Of a stretch of DNA of 64,000 bases, positions 43,454-52,357 are shown in pieces. The position numbers were made by a program, and so were the translations under genes. The stretch covers positions 124,001 to 188,000 of the forward strand of contig JACKOW010000008.1 in the NCBI GenBank assembly GCA_024234055.1. Direction: 5' to 3'. The notes beneath the pieces are model-generated. The model did no database searches, had not been told where the DNA came from, and saw only the letters and a list, made by a program, of their open reading frames with translations. Source of the DNA: Rhodanobacteraceae bacterium. GTDB lineage: Bacteria > Pseudomonadota > Gammaproteobacteria > Xanthomonadales > SZUA-5. Within the stretch, counting starts at the first letter, position 1. Every line of letters begins with the position of its first letter.

Positions 43454-44574
43454 ATGCCAATCGCAGATCCTGAGAGCTGAGGCATCAGACGGTATTCGTT
43501 CTCGCCAGGACCCAATCGACTGACGGCCGCCTTCAGGTCATATCCCCGCGGGCGCTGCCACGCGAAGGCAAAATCTGGCTCCGTCGAAACAGATCTTGCC
43601 TTCAAGGATGCAGCTTCATCGTTGCTGAGACCTACACGATACAAGCACTCCAACGTGAAAAGCGAAAGGTCAAGGCCCTCTAGACTGCCGCCTGCGGCGA
43701 CAAGGGCCAGGTCCCGCTCCAGCTTGAATGCCTCATCGACAGTCCGCCGCAATCCCATATTCTCGGCCGCATGCGAAAGCGCCACACGGTCAGGATTGGA
43801 AAGAGTCTTGCAGAGACGGATGAGATCCATCACCCAGTGCAGACAAGACCATCGGTGTCGCGAATGATGGAATATCATGTAGAGCGTATTCACGGGCTCT
43901 GCCAATCCAGGAAGATCGAACCCGCAAACCTTCGTCCTCGGGAAGTCGAGATCTGTTACCGCGGGAAAAATTATCGAGTGCTCGTCCAATGATTTATGCA
44001 CCTCAATCTGCAACGCCCCCGGCCGCGACATTTCCACAACCGCCGAGTATTTGCAGACGGCCGGAACCGGGTGTCCCACCCAGCGTTCATGACTGAATTG
44101 GTAGCCGCTCTCGAGGAGCTTCTCCACCACTTCGCGGACCCGCTCCGGCTCCACCAGAATATCTATATCGGAACTTTGACGAAGAAACTGTCCCCCATAG
44201 AGGGTTGCATCAATCAAACCGCCTTTCAATACTGCGTATTTTATCTTTCCAGGCCCGAGGATTTTTTCTTCAAGTCGGCGCAATTCCAAGTGGCGGGAGA
44301 ATGACAATCGCCGTTCACCGCGAGCCTCGGCTACGATGCTCGGGAGACTTGCGGACATCTCCCTTGCCGCCCCGGATTCAAAATAGTGTGCAGCCAGCGT
44401 GGAAATACGATTGCGAGCGACTAATTGCTGGAATCTGTCTATATCCACGCCTGCCAGGGTCGGCTTCTCGGATACGACGAACTCGGCGCTCGAGAGCTCG
44501 AAAAGAATCCGCAACATTTCCACAACTTCGATACTTGGCGATATCACGGCCTGGTCGTCCTGAGAGTGCGGCAT
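43372..44574 (-). CDS. Nucleotidyltransferase family protein (PF14907-like) of lasso cluster
   Basis: A 400-residue protein of the uncharacterised nucleotidyltransferase family often seen in lasso and polysaccharide clusters. The core motif is GG near LKGGLIDATLYGG followed by SSDIDILVEP (DxD metal site) near residue 135. An N-terminal helical part and a C-terminal helical half surround it. In lasso clusters it is suggested to add a nucleotidyl or sugar group after the kinase, but this is not established for this gene. It ends 2 bases before the O-antigen ligase-like frame on the upstream side (44575). Confidence 0.78.
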   Translation of the reverse strand: MPHSQDDQAVISPSIEVVEMLRILFELSSAEFVVSEKPTLAGVDIDRFQQLVARNRISTLAAHYFESGAAREMSASLPSIVAEARGERRLSFSRHLELRRLEEKILGPGKIKYAVLKGGLIDATLYGGQFLRQSSDIDILVEPERVREVVEKLLESGYQFSHERWVGHPVPAVCKYSAVVEMSRPGALQIEVHKSLDEHSIIFPAVTDLDFPRTKVCGFDLPGLAEPVNTLYMIFHHSRHRWSCLHWVMDLIRLCKTLSNPDRVALSHAAENMGLRRTVDEAFKLERDLALVAAGGSLEGLDLSLFTLECLYRVGLSNDEAASLKARSVSTEPDFAFAWQRPRGYDLKAAVSRLGPGENEYRLMPQLSGSAIGMCLVRAFTLSMHFGSRLASSVRSRSAD

Positions 44575-45963
44575 CTACGCTTGCATCCGTGCCATGCGGC
44601 CCCTGCTGATGCTGATCATTCTCGGAACTGCGAGCACAAAGCCGAGCTGAGTTCCAAGAATCATCAGCACAAATGGGTCGCCAAAGATTTGAGCTGCACC
44701 AATGAAGATCGGTACGTTGGCAGCGACGAACGCCAGCATTCCAAGCGCGAGTTTGAACAACTCTGCGCTGTGGGCATTGGCCCTGGACAAGCAGCGTCGC
44801 GTCTGACGGGCAACGGCCACCGAGCAAAGAACTGCCAGGATCAATCCCAATGGACCAAGTTCAAGCATGATACGGCCAAGTCCCCCCTCAGCCGATCCCT
44901 GCAGTGCAATACCGGCGACCTGGCCAGCGCCCTGGGCACCGGCGCCTGTTCCCAGACCGATGGGACCAGCTGCTACATAAGCCCATTTTATCGAAGTCAA
45001 GCCCAGTTTCTCGAAGCGGTCGTAGGCATCACCGAAGGCCGTTTGCGAACGCTCGACATAAGGATTTGGCGCCACTGACTCCGGACTCATGGTCAGTGAC
45101 CCCAGCGTGACCAACAGTCCCACCATGATGGCGGCAGCCACGGTTCGACGCGAGGAACGTCGTTTTTGATTCATCAAACCAATGAGGTATATGCCGGCAA
45201 AAATCACCATGATCGCCAGCGCCTTTCGGCGGCCGGTCAGGAGTATGGTGTAAAAAGCGTACACCACGATGAAAGGACACAGTACGCGCATTGCCGGCCG
45301 TTTGAAGGAAACCGCCAAGACCACCGAAAGACAGGCAAGGGCTGCGGCGTGCCATGCCGCAACTTCTGGTGACCTGAGATATCCGCAATACAGGTCTACA
45401 ACGCCAACGAGTTCGTGGTACACAACCATCTTTGCGCCACCGACCTGACCAAACAGTTCAGAGCTCACTCCGAGGTAGCTGGCAATCACGCCAAGCGTTA
45501 AAAGCAAGGCACAGACTACATAGATCATCAGAAATCGTCTGATGTCCTCTGGTTGACGTACGAATTGATACGCCACCCAGAGTGCCGGTATTGGCAAGAG
45601 ATAGCTGAGCATTCCGATCATCGGCACCATCAGCGAACCGTATCTGATCAATGAATTCAGCGTCTGAATTCCGATCAAACAGACAAAACCGATGAGCAGC
45701 TTCCGGGTAGCGCTGCTGTCTCCAGCAAGCGGGCTCAACGTTGGTCGACCAAATCGTGCGATCGCTGCGAACAACGCCAGAGCGAATACCGCCACTGCGG
45801 CCAGCTGAACGAAGACTGGCTGTCCTTCGATTGACTTGCGGATCGGCTCCTGAACGAAACCTACCGGAATGAACAGGAGAAATATGGCGCGCCAGCCTGC
45901 GTTTGCAAAGACCAGATAAGGCAGTGCAACCACGACTGCCAGCATGATCAGTTCGCTGGTCAT
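44575..45963 (-). CDS. O-antigen ligase / polymerase-like membrane protein (Wzy_C type)
   Basis: A 462-residue protein with about 11-12 hydrophobic segments and a large periplasmic loop (about residues 290-370), as in WaaL/Wzy. The loop has GLGTGAGAQGAGQVAG and the block AEGGLGRIMLELGPLGL. It could polymerise repeat units or ligate glycan to a carrier; the two cannot be separated by reading. It lies directly upstream of the nucleotidyltransferase on the same strand. Confidence 0.8.
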   Translation of the reverse strand: MTSELIMLAVVVALPYLVFANAGWRAIFLLFIPVGFVQEPIRKSIEGQPVFVQLAAVAVFALALFAAIARFGRPTLSPLAGDSSATRKLLIGFVCLIGIQTLNSLIRYGSLMVPMIGMLSYLLPIPALWVAYQFVRQPEDIRRFLMIYVVCALLLTLGVIASYLGVSSELFGQVGGAKMVVYHELVGVVDLYCGYLRSPEVAAWHAAALACLSVVLAVSFKRPAMRVLCPFIVVYAFYTILLTGRRKALAIMVIFAGIYLIGLMNQKRRSSRRTVAAAIMVGLLVTLGSLTMSPESVAPNPYVERSQTAFGDAYDRFEKLGLTSIKWAYVAAGPIGLGTGAGAQGAGQVAGIALQGSAEGGLGRIMLELGPLGLILAVLCSVAVARQTRRCLSRANAHSAELFKLALGMLAFVAANVPIFIGAAQIFGDPFVLMILGTQLGFVLAVPRMISISRGRMARMQA

Positions 45964-46082
45964 TTCAGGGCTGTCAGGTTGATCAAGTTGTGCATTTAAG
46001 CTTCAAGCACGCCTGTCTCGATCCGGTTGGCTACGCTCGATGGCAGACCTGGTGAACATGTGAAGAATTCAAAAGTCATGGG

Positions 46083-47297
46083 TCACCTGCTCGCAGGGAG
46101 ACCGGCCAGTGCCTGTCTTAGTCCGTGCGTGCATTGTTCATAGCCCCACTGGCGGATGATTTCCAGACTGCGCCTTCCCATGGCCCGCATTCTATCTGGG
46201 TTGTCAATCATGGCATCAATGGCGGCGGCCAGTTGGTCGACATTCCCCGGCGGAAGTTGGAAGCCGTTCGCGCCATCGACGACAAGATCTTCACTGCAGC
46301 CCATTTCGGGCGAGGTGATCACCGGCAATCCGGCGCACATCACCTCATTGACTACCAGGCCCCAGGGTTCTGATTCTGACGCCAGTACAAAAATATCGGC
46401 AGCGGCATAAGCCATCGGCAATTCGCTTTGATTCAGGAAGCCGGCGAAATGGGTATCGTCGAGGTTCAGTTCGGCCTGCAATGCCCGCAGGCGTGGCTCC
46501 ATGGGGCCGGAGCCGACCACGTATAGCGCGACACGTCGTCCGGTGGCCTGGAGTTTCGCGATGGCGTACATCAGCGTGTGAGGATGTTTGCGCTCAATCA
46601 ATTTCGAGGCGTAGAGGACCACCGGTACGCCCTCTGGAAACCCCATAGTTGATCGATATTCCTGCCGTCTTGTTGCTACTGCGCTCACGGCTGCTTCGAA
46701 GCGCTCGTTATCGACGGCATAAGGGACCATGTGAATCTTGTCGTTCGGGACACCAGCCGCTTGATAATATTCACGATTACGCGTTCCAATGGCAAGAAGA
46801 CCGTCCAGAGAACGAAATAACCGTCGGAGCACGGTATCCCGGATGAATCGTCGCCAACTCGGCCGACTCAATGCCAGATGGGTTTCTCCGCGTAGCATGA
46901 CAGGGAGTCCGATTGACTTCGCGGCCAGCATGGCTACCCAACAGGCGGCGTAGCCATAACCATGCAGCCACAAGGCGTCGTAGCCCCCGCTTCGAATGTG
47001 TCTCCAGAGCTCCGGCACTATCATCGACCAGAATCCGCCGGGCGTTCTTCTGGTGGCGGCTTCACCCAGGTAGAGGTATTGGTACCCAGAGAGTAGATCA
47101 ATGTCCCAGGTGACGGGCTTTGCGAAGCCTTCATCGACAGCGCCTCGCAAGCTGAAGTCCGAGCAATACAGGACCGTCAGTTCAATGTCGGGCATGTGGG
47201 TCGTCATGTACGCGTACATGGGCGCGAAGTACTGAATCGGGTGCGTGTTCAGCACCGCCACTCGGAGCTTCCTCTTGGCGGTTTGCTCATGCTGCAT
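46083..47297 (-). CDS. Glycosyltransferase family 4
   Basis: A 404-residue GT-B enzyme. N-terminal VAVLNTHPIQYFAPMYAYM is typical of a polysaccharide-locus group; the C-terminal Rossmann half has VVLYASKLIERKHPHTLMYAI and the EX7E-type ESEPWGLVVNEVMCAGLPVI. ATG at 47297 starts just before the conserved beta strand; the frame continues open to 47414. Sugar specificity is unknown. Confidence 0.87.
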   Translation of the reverse strand: MQHEQTAKRKLRVAVLNTHPIQYFAPMYAYMTTHMPDIELTVLYCSDFSLRGAVDEGFAKPVTWDIDLLSGYQYLYLGEAATRRTPGGFWSMIVPELWRHIRSGGYDALWLHGYGYAACWVAMLAAKSIGLPVMLRGETHLALSRPSWRRFIRDTVLRRLFRSLDGLLAIGTRNREYYQAAGVPNDKIHMVPYAVDNERFEAAVSAVATRRQEYRSTMGFPEGVPVVLYASKLIERKHPHTLMYAIAKLQATGRRVALYVVGSGPMEPRLRALQAELNLDDTHFAGFLNQSELPMAYAAADIFVLASESEPWGLVVNEVMCAGLPVITSPEMGCSEDLVVDGANGFQLPPGNVDQLAAAIDAMIDNPDRMRAMGRRSLEIIRQWGYEQCTHGLRQALAGLPASR

Positions 47298-47604
47298 CGA
47301 TTCCAGCCGCTCGGTATGCCCTGTCTGAATCATTTCGACAACGCGCGCGTGGGCAGCAGCCAGGTGCGTGGTGTCAAGCGAGTCGGGTGGCCGACCCACC
47401 AGCAACGCGACCAATGGTCCGGCACCGCGTGGTCGTTTTCCTTGCTGGCGTCGTTCCAGCCGTTCGGCGTCGGACTGGGTTCGATACCGTGCTCAAGGCC
47501 GATCGCGAACGCCTTCATGGCAAGCTCGCCGGGGCAACCATCGTTCCTGAATTTGGTGGACCACAGCTTTGCCAACCTGGATTGTCGCGGCACGTCAGGC
47601 GGCA
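47298..47604. other. 307-bp gap between GT4 and carbamoyltransferase genes
   Basis: No gene can be supported. A 125-codon minus-strand frame (47330-47707) crosses it but overlaps the carbamoyltransferase gene. SxtJ or DUF5989 genes that often accompany such carbamoyltransferases were not recognised. Confidence 0.4.
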
Positions 47605-49362
47605 TCAACTGGGCATCCCGGAGTTGCGTGACACCGCAAATCGCCCCAGGTACACCACGTCCATGTCGGTTCGCAGCATGCATTGCAAGGCCTCGACCGG
47701 CCGACACACGACAGGCTCGTTCTCGTTGAAGGAAGTATTGAGCACGATCGGAACGCCAGTCCTCTGGGCCACCGCGCCGATGAGCGCCGCATACAATGGG
47801 TTGGTCTCGGCATCGACAGTCTGCAACCGCCCGGTGCCATCAACGTGCGTGACAGCGGGAATCTGGCCGCGCTTTTCCTCGCGAATGGGAAAGACCATGG
47901 CCATGTAAGGCACGTCACCATCCTGCTCGAACCACGCCGAGACGTGCTCCCTCAGGATGGAGGGTGCGAAAGGCCGAAACGACTCACGGCGCTTGATCTT
48001 GCTGTTGATGATGTCTTTCATGTCGGCACGGCGGGGATCGCCGAGAATCGAACGATTTCCGAGCGCCCGCGGCCCCCATTCCAAACGACCCTGAAACCAT
48101 CCGACCACTTGGCCCGCAGCTATGCGGTCGGCGGCGTCGTTGATCAGCGCGTTCTCGTCGGCAAGCAGCCGCACGGTGCATCCAGCGGCAGCAATCTGCG
48201 ACTGGCTTGCGCGCAATTCCGCCTCGATCTCTGCCGCACTGTATTCCGGTCCAAGGTAGGGCGATCTTTCGGCAACGGTCAGGTCGCCAGCTTTCGCGGC
48301 GGCTGCGTAGGCTGCGCCAACTGCACCGCCCGCGTCGTAACCTGCCGGGGCCACATAGACCTTCTTGAAAGGGGTACGCGTGGCAATCAAACCGTTGGCC
48401 ACCGAGTTTTGCGCACATCCACCGGCGACTACCAGGGCGTCGGTCTCGTTCTCGCCAGCCAAGGCGTTGATCATTTGCAGGTAGCACTCTTCGAACACGG
48501 CCTGCACCGATCGCGCCAGATCCTTGTGACGTTGCTCCAAGGGCGAGCCAGGTTCTCGGGCCGGTCCGAGAAGTGCTTCCAGTTCGCGCGAATACAGCCG
48601 ATCGAAACTGGGAGAGCCGTCTTCCCAATCGTAGGCAATGCGCTCGCGGTGGTGTCGAAAGTAGCGCGTATCCAAGGTGAAACCGATGCCACGACTGGTC
48701 GGCTGAACCACTTTTCGCAGTGCCTCCACGTGCAGGGGCCTTCCATAGGGAGCCAGGCCCATGACCTTGTATTCATCGCCATAGTGGGGGAAGCCCAGGA
48801 ACTGGGTGAGCGCCTGATAGAAAACGCCCAGGGAGTGCGGGAATCCCACCTTGCCGTCAACAGCGATTCGGCCCCCGATGCCTACACCCCAGGCGGCGCT
48901 GGCAAAGTCACCAAAGCCGTCCACCGACAGGGCCACGGCCCGGTCGAAGCCAGATGGGTAGTAGGCCGATGCCAGATGCGCCAGATGATGCTCGATAGGC
49001 CGAATCTGCGCCTTGAATGGCTGCCCGGGAAAGGCTCGGGCCAGGTGCTGCTCGATGGACATGCGCTTGCGCCGAGCTCGAAATCTATCCAGCACCATGG
49101 CCGGCGAGGGTAGATGCCGAACGGCGTAGGCGGCTCGCGCGAGACGACCTGCGCGCGGATCGGTGTTCACCGCGATGATGTCGACATCGTTCAATGTCTT
49201 GCCGGTGCTGTGCAGACACCATTCAATGGCTTGGCTCGGGAACCCGGCCCAGTGCTTGATGCGTCGAAAGCGCTCCTCTTCCACAGCAGCCACCAGTCGT
49301 CCGTCGACCAGTAATGCGGCCGCAGAGTCGGCGTGAAAGGCATTCAATCCAAGAACAATCAT
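47605..49362 (-). CDS. Carbamoyltransferase, NodU/CmcH family
   Basis: A 585-residue O-carbamoyltransferase that makes carbamoyl-adenylate from carbamoyl phosphate and ATP, then moves it to a hydroxyl. The N-terminal Kae1-like domain has LGLNAFHADSAAAL, EHHLAHLASAYYPSG (metal-binding His pair) and VAGGCAQNSVANG. The C-terminal domain has GRLEWGPRALGNRSIL and RESFRPFAPSIL. In this setting it probably carbamoylates a sugar of the surface polysaccharide. Confidence 0.92.
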   Translation of the reverse strand: MIVLGLNAFHADSAAALLVDGRLVAAVEEERFRRIKHWAGFPSQAIEWCLHSTGKTLNDVDIIAVNTDPRAGRLARAAYAVRHLPSPAMVLDRFRARRKRMSIEQHLARAFPGQPFKAQIRPIEHHLAHLASAYYPSGFDRAVALSVDGFGDFASAAWGVGIGGRIAVDGKVGFPHSLGVFYQALTQFLGFPHYGDEYKVMGLAPYGRPLHVEALRKVVQPTSRGIGFTLDTRYFRHHRERIAYDWEDGSPSFDRLYSRELEALLGPAREPGSPLEQRHKDLARSVQAVFEECYLQMINALAGENETDALVVAGGCAQNSVANGLIATRTPFKKVYVAPAGYDAGGAVGAAYAAAAKAGDLTVAERSPYLGPEYSAAEIEAELRASQSQIAAAGCTVRLLADENALINDAADRIAAGQVVGWFQGRLEWGPRALGNRSILGDPRRADMKDIINSKIKRRESFRPFAPSILREHVSAWFEQDGDVPYMAMVFPIREEKRGQIPAVTHVDGTGRLQTVDAETNPLYAALIGAVAQRTGVPIVLNTSFNENEPVVCRPVEALQCMLRTDMDVVYLGRFAVSRNSGMPS

Positions 49363-50147
49363 TCGGTACTTTGCTTGTTGAAGTTGAGCATCTGCCGGAG
49401 CAGGGCCAGCGCAATCAGCGACTCAGCCTGAGCGCGTTCCCACGCATACTTGATCCCAGGCAGACCATCCAGGACAACGCCCTTTCCAAACAGTGCAAAG
49501 GCGGGCGCGGCCCAGGGGGCGATGAACAATAGGCGCCGCAGGCGTTTTCGCCAATTCAGGGTGACCCATCGTTGCGACCACAGATATCGCGCTTCAAGGT
49601 CGGCATACCGACGTTGGCGCCGCATGAAATTTTCCGAGGACTTCCGATCGTCGTGCAGCATGACATGCTGAAGGTGCAAGGTGTCTCCCGCCAATTCCAG
49701 CCAGTGCATGTGCCCGTACTGTCGATACCGGCCGAACGTCGGCCGGAAAAGGCATACCCGTGGCGGATAGAGCGTGCCGCGCAGAGGATGTCCGTCAATG
49801 CAATAGCGAAAGGGAATCGAATAGCCAGCGGTCTCCGGGCCGGGCCGAAGTGTCGCCAATTGCTCTCGCAATGCGTCCGTAACCACATAGTCGGCGTCCA
49901 TGAACAACACCCACGATGCGCTTGGCACCAGTGAGTCCAGGGCGAAATTGCACTGTCGAGCATGGTCGTCGAAGGGGCGCTCGAACCAATCCACATTGGC
50001 GAAACCACTGGCGATCGCCTTTGATTCATCGGTGCTGCCGCTGTCCAGAATGACGACCCGGCGAGCCCATTTGAGCGCCTGCAAGGTGCGCTGCAGGTTA
50101 GGGGCTTCGTTGTAGGTGATGACGACCGGTGTGATCTCAGCGAGCAT
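49359..50147 (-). CDS. Glycosyltransferase family 2 (WaaE/KdtX-like)
   Basis: A 262-residue GT-A glycosyltransferase. The start TPVVITYNEAPNLQRTLQALKWARRVVILDSGSTDES and FMDADYVV (DxD-like) are typical, as is the HDDRKSSENFMRRQRRYADLEA block of the LPS-core WaaE-like group. Its stop overlaps the carbamoyltransferase start by 4 bases, implying coupled translation. Confidence 0.88.
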   Translation of the reverse strand: MLAEITPVVITYNEAPNLQRTLQALKWARRVVILDSGSTDESKAIASGFANVDWFERPFDDHARQCNFALDSLVPSASWVLFMDADYVVTDALREQLATLRPGPETAGYSIPFRYCIDGHPLRGTLYPPRVCLFRPTFGRYRQYGHMHWLELAGDTLHLQHVMLHDDRKSSENFMRRQRRYADLEARYLWSQRWVTLNWRKRLRRLLFIAPWAAPAFALFGKGVVLDGLPGIKYAWERAQAESLIALALLRQMLNFNKQSTE

Positions 50148-50216
50148 CGGGGCTCACCATAGCGCAGGCGTGGGCGGCCAGTACGGCAATCCGGCCGTCA
50201 TCCCTTTGCTCGGCGA

Positions 50217-51359
50217 TCATCGACCCGCGAGTTCGCATTGCACCGCCATTTGCCGATACGCGTCTGCCATCTTCACCGCCACCGAGTCCCAGGACAGATG
50301 TTGCCGTACATAGCTTGCTCCCGCTTCTCCTCGCTGCGCTGACCTCTCGGGATGATCGAGCAGCTGCGCGATGGCAGCCCGCAAGGCCTCAGCATCTGCA
50401 GACGCCGCCACCACGCCGCCACCGCTCGCGCTCACGATTCCGCGCGCGCCAACACCGGGGCTGACCACGACCGGACAGCCATGGGCCAGCGCTTCGACCA
50501 CGACATTGCCAAAATTCTCGTTCAGGGACGGGAGTACAGTGCAGGCCGACTGGGAAAACAAGGCATGTTTCTGCTGCGCGTCGACGGTGCCCAGCAGTTT
50601 GATTCGAGCGGCGCAACCCGAAGCCCCGGCGCGGTCCATCAAGCCTGCAGCCAGTTGTTCATCATCCGGGCCGGCAAGGATGAGCGATGCCGAGGGCAAG
50701 CGCGCAAGCGCATCGATCAAGGCCTCCAGATTCTTCTTCCAGGACAAGCGGCCGAGAAAGAGGATCTGTCCAGGAATGACCGACCGCTGGAAAGTGTCTG
50801 GCAAATCGACGCCATTGGGCAGATCGAGAACTGGCGCCAGCGCCAAAGCGCAGCGACTCAGATCATCACCTTCCTGCGTGCTCGTCACATGAATGCGCGC
50901 CGCGGACGAGAGATTCCCTCGCTCGATCAGTTGAATCCAGGCACGCTTGACCAAGCCGCTCCTGGCCGCAATCAGCTCGGGCACCAGCATCCCGCGCGGG
51001 GACAACACATAAGGAATGCGCCTTCGGCGCGCCCAGAAAGCAGCGGAAGCCGTGGGCCAGAGAAAGACCGAGTGCAGGTGCACGGCATCATAGCCAGCCA
51101 TGTTCTTTCGCAAGAACCCCGACATCGCCGGTGACCAGTAGAGTCGATCGAAGCGACTGCGGAAATAGCGCACGCAGACACCGTCCACATCCACGGCCTG
51201 CCCTTCCGGTACATCCAGTCGCTTGGCACCATCGACGGAGGTGGTGCAGACATCTACCCGATGGCCGGCGCGAACCAGGGCCTTGCACAAGCCGTGGACG
51301 GAATGAATGGGGCCACCGTAGCGAGCTGCGGGAAAATAGGTCGGTACCACATGCAACAC
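50217..51359 (-). CDS. Glycosyltransferase family 4
   Basis: A GT-B enzyme of about 380 residues: N-terminal LHVVPTYFPAARYGGPIHSVHGLCKAL and C-terminal ILFLGRLSWKKNLEALIDAL, with NENFGNVVVEALAHGCPVVVS. The frame is open to 51599, but the extension overlaps the upstream GT2 gene in another frame. The GTG at 51359 just before the first beta strand is the most sensible start, although its Shine-Dalgarno site is weak. Confidence 0.82.
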   Translation of the reverse strand: MLHVVPTYFPAARYGGPIHSVHGLCKALVRAGHRVDVCTTSVDGAKRLDVPEGQAVDVDGVCVRYFRSRFDRLYWSPAMSGFLRKNMAGYDAVHLHSVFLWPTASAAFWARRRRIPYVLSPRGMLVPELIAARSGLVKRAWIQLIERGNLSSAARIHVTSTQEGDDLSRCALALAPVLDLPNGVDLPDTFQRSVIPGQILFLGRLSWKKNLEALIDALARLPSASLILAGPDDEQLAAGLMDRAGASGCAARIKLLGTVDAQQKHALFSQSACTVLPSLNENFGNVVVEALAHGCPVVVSPGVGARGIVSASGGGVVAASADAEALRAAIAQLLDHPERSAQRGEAGASYVRQHLSWDSVAVKMADAYRQMAVQCELAGR

Positions 51360-51418
51360 TCGCAGCTTCGCCGAAGGATCGCTGCGATTCGTCCAATCCA
51401 GCTCGCGGACCGAGGCGC

Positions 51419-52354
51419 TCAGTTTCGACTCGCATCGGCGACATTCGAGATCAATCGGCGTCCGCGGAACATCAGCACCAGCGCCCAAAGAATCCCGCCG
51501 ACTTCCGCCACCAGCGTGGAGGGAATCCACCAGGGACGTCGCAGGTGGTGTCGGGTGGCGATCGCACGCATGGGCCGGCCGAAGACGGTACGCAGCCAAC
51601 CAGAGGGACGGTTGACCAGGGCAAAGTAGTACTCACCCACCGAATGGGCCGGAATAGCGGTTCGGAGATAATCTCCAAATACCCGGGTTCCGCCATCGCT
51701 GGCCTTCAGGTGGTGGATCAATGCTCCGGCCGCGTAGCGGATTCGGCCGCCGGCGCGCCGCCATCGCAAGGCAAAGTCAGCCTCGAAGCGGTAGGCGACT
51801 CGCACAAAATTCTCGTCGAAGCCACCCTGCGCAATCGCATCGTGGCGATTTACCGAGAAGTTTCCGCCCATGAACTCGTCCACCTCGCGAGACGACTCGG
51901 AGTTGAAGCCGAATCGGCTGGCATCGGCCGGATCCGCCTTGCCGCCGTGCCAGGGTTGCAGCACTCGACCAGCGACTATTCCTCCGGGCGACTCCTGGTG
52001 TGCCCGCAGATGTGCCGCTATCAACTCCGGATCGGGCCGAATGTCATCGTCCAGAAACAGCACCAGATCGTGTCGCGCCCGGACCAACCCTTGGTTCATT
52101 GCCTGGGGAATGCTGGGGATGGTCAACCGGACCCAAGTGATGGCGCCCGCGTCGGCCATGGTTCCGAGGGCAGATTCCGTCTCCGGATCATGTTGTTGCG
52201 TCTGATCCAGCAGGAGAATTTCCCCGGGCGGCACCGCCAACGACCGCAAGTAGCTGACGGTTTCAAGCAAGACACGCTCGCGGCGGTAGGTTGGAATGGC
52301 GACGGTCAAGGTCACCGACGGCGACGAGACGCATGACTTCGAGAGCGGGCTCAT
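51419..52354 (-). CDS. Glycosyltransferase family 2
   Basis: A 311-residue GT-A enzyme: VTLTVAIPTYRRERVLLETVSYL, LVLFLDDDIRPDPELIAAHL (DDD metal site near residue 102) and GGFDENFVRVAYRFEADFALRWRRAG (ED-type acceptor region). A C-terminal hydrophobic tail (ILWALVLMF) may anchor it to the membrane. Confidence 0.88.
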   Translation of the reverse strand: MSPLSKSCVSSPSVTLTVAIPTYRRERVLLETVSYLRSLAVPPGEILLLDQTQQHDPETESALGTMADAGAITWVRLTIPSIPQAMNQGLVRARHDLVLFLDDDIRPDPELIAAHLRAHQESPGGIVAGRVLQPWHGGKADPADASRFGFNSESSREVDEFMGGNFSVNRHDAIAQGGFDENFVRVAYRFEADFALRWRRAGGRIRYAAGALIHHLKASDGGTRVFGDYLRTAIPAHSVGEYYFALVNRPSGWLRTVFGRPMRAIATRHHLRRPWWIPSTLVAEVGGILWALVLMFRGRRLISNVADASRN

Positions 52355-52357
52355 TCC

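Noticed and set aside
47330..47707. 125-codon minus-strand ORF after the carbamoyltransferase
   Set aside because: It overlaps the carbamoyltransferase C-terminus by about 100 bases in another frame and shows no family feature; not enough support.
47683..49113. 476-codon plus-strand ORF
   Set aside because: Antisense to the carbamoyltransferase gene, which has all family motifs; shadow frame.
51131..52336. 401-codon plus-strand ORF
   Set aside because: Antisense to two glycosyltransferase genes; low-complexity, Arg/Gly/Ser-rich product.
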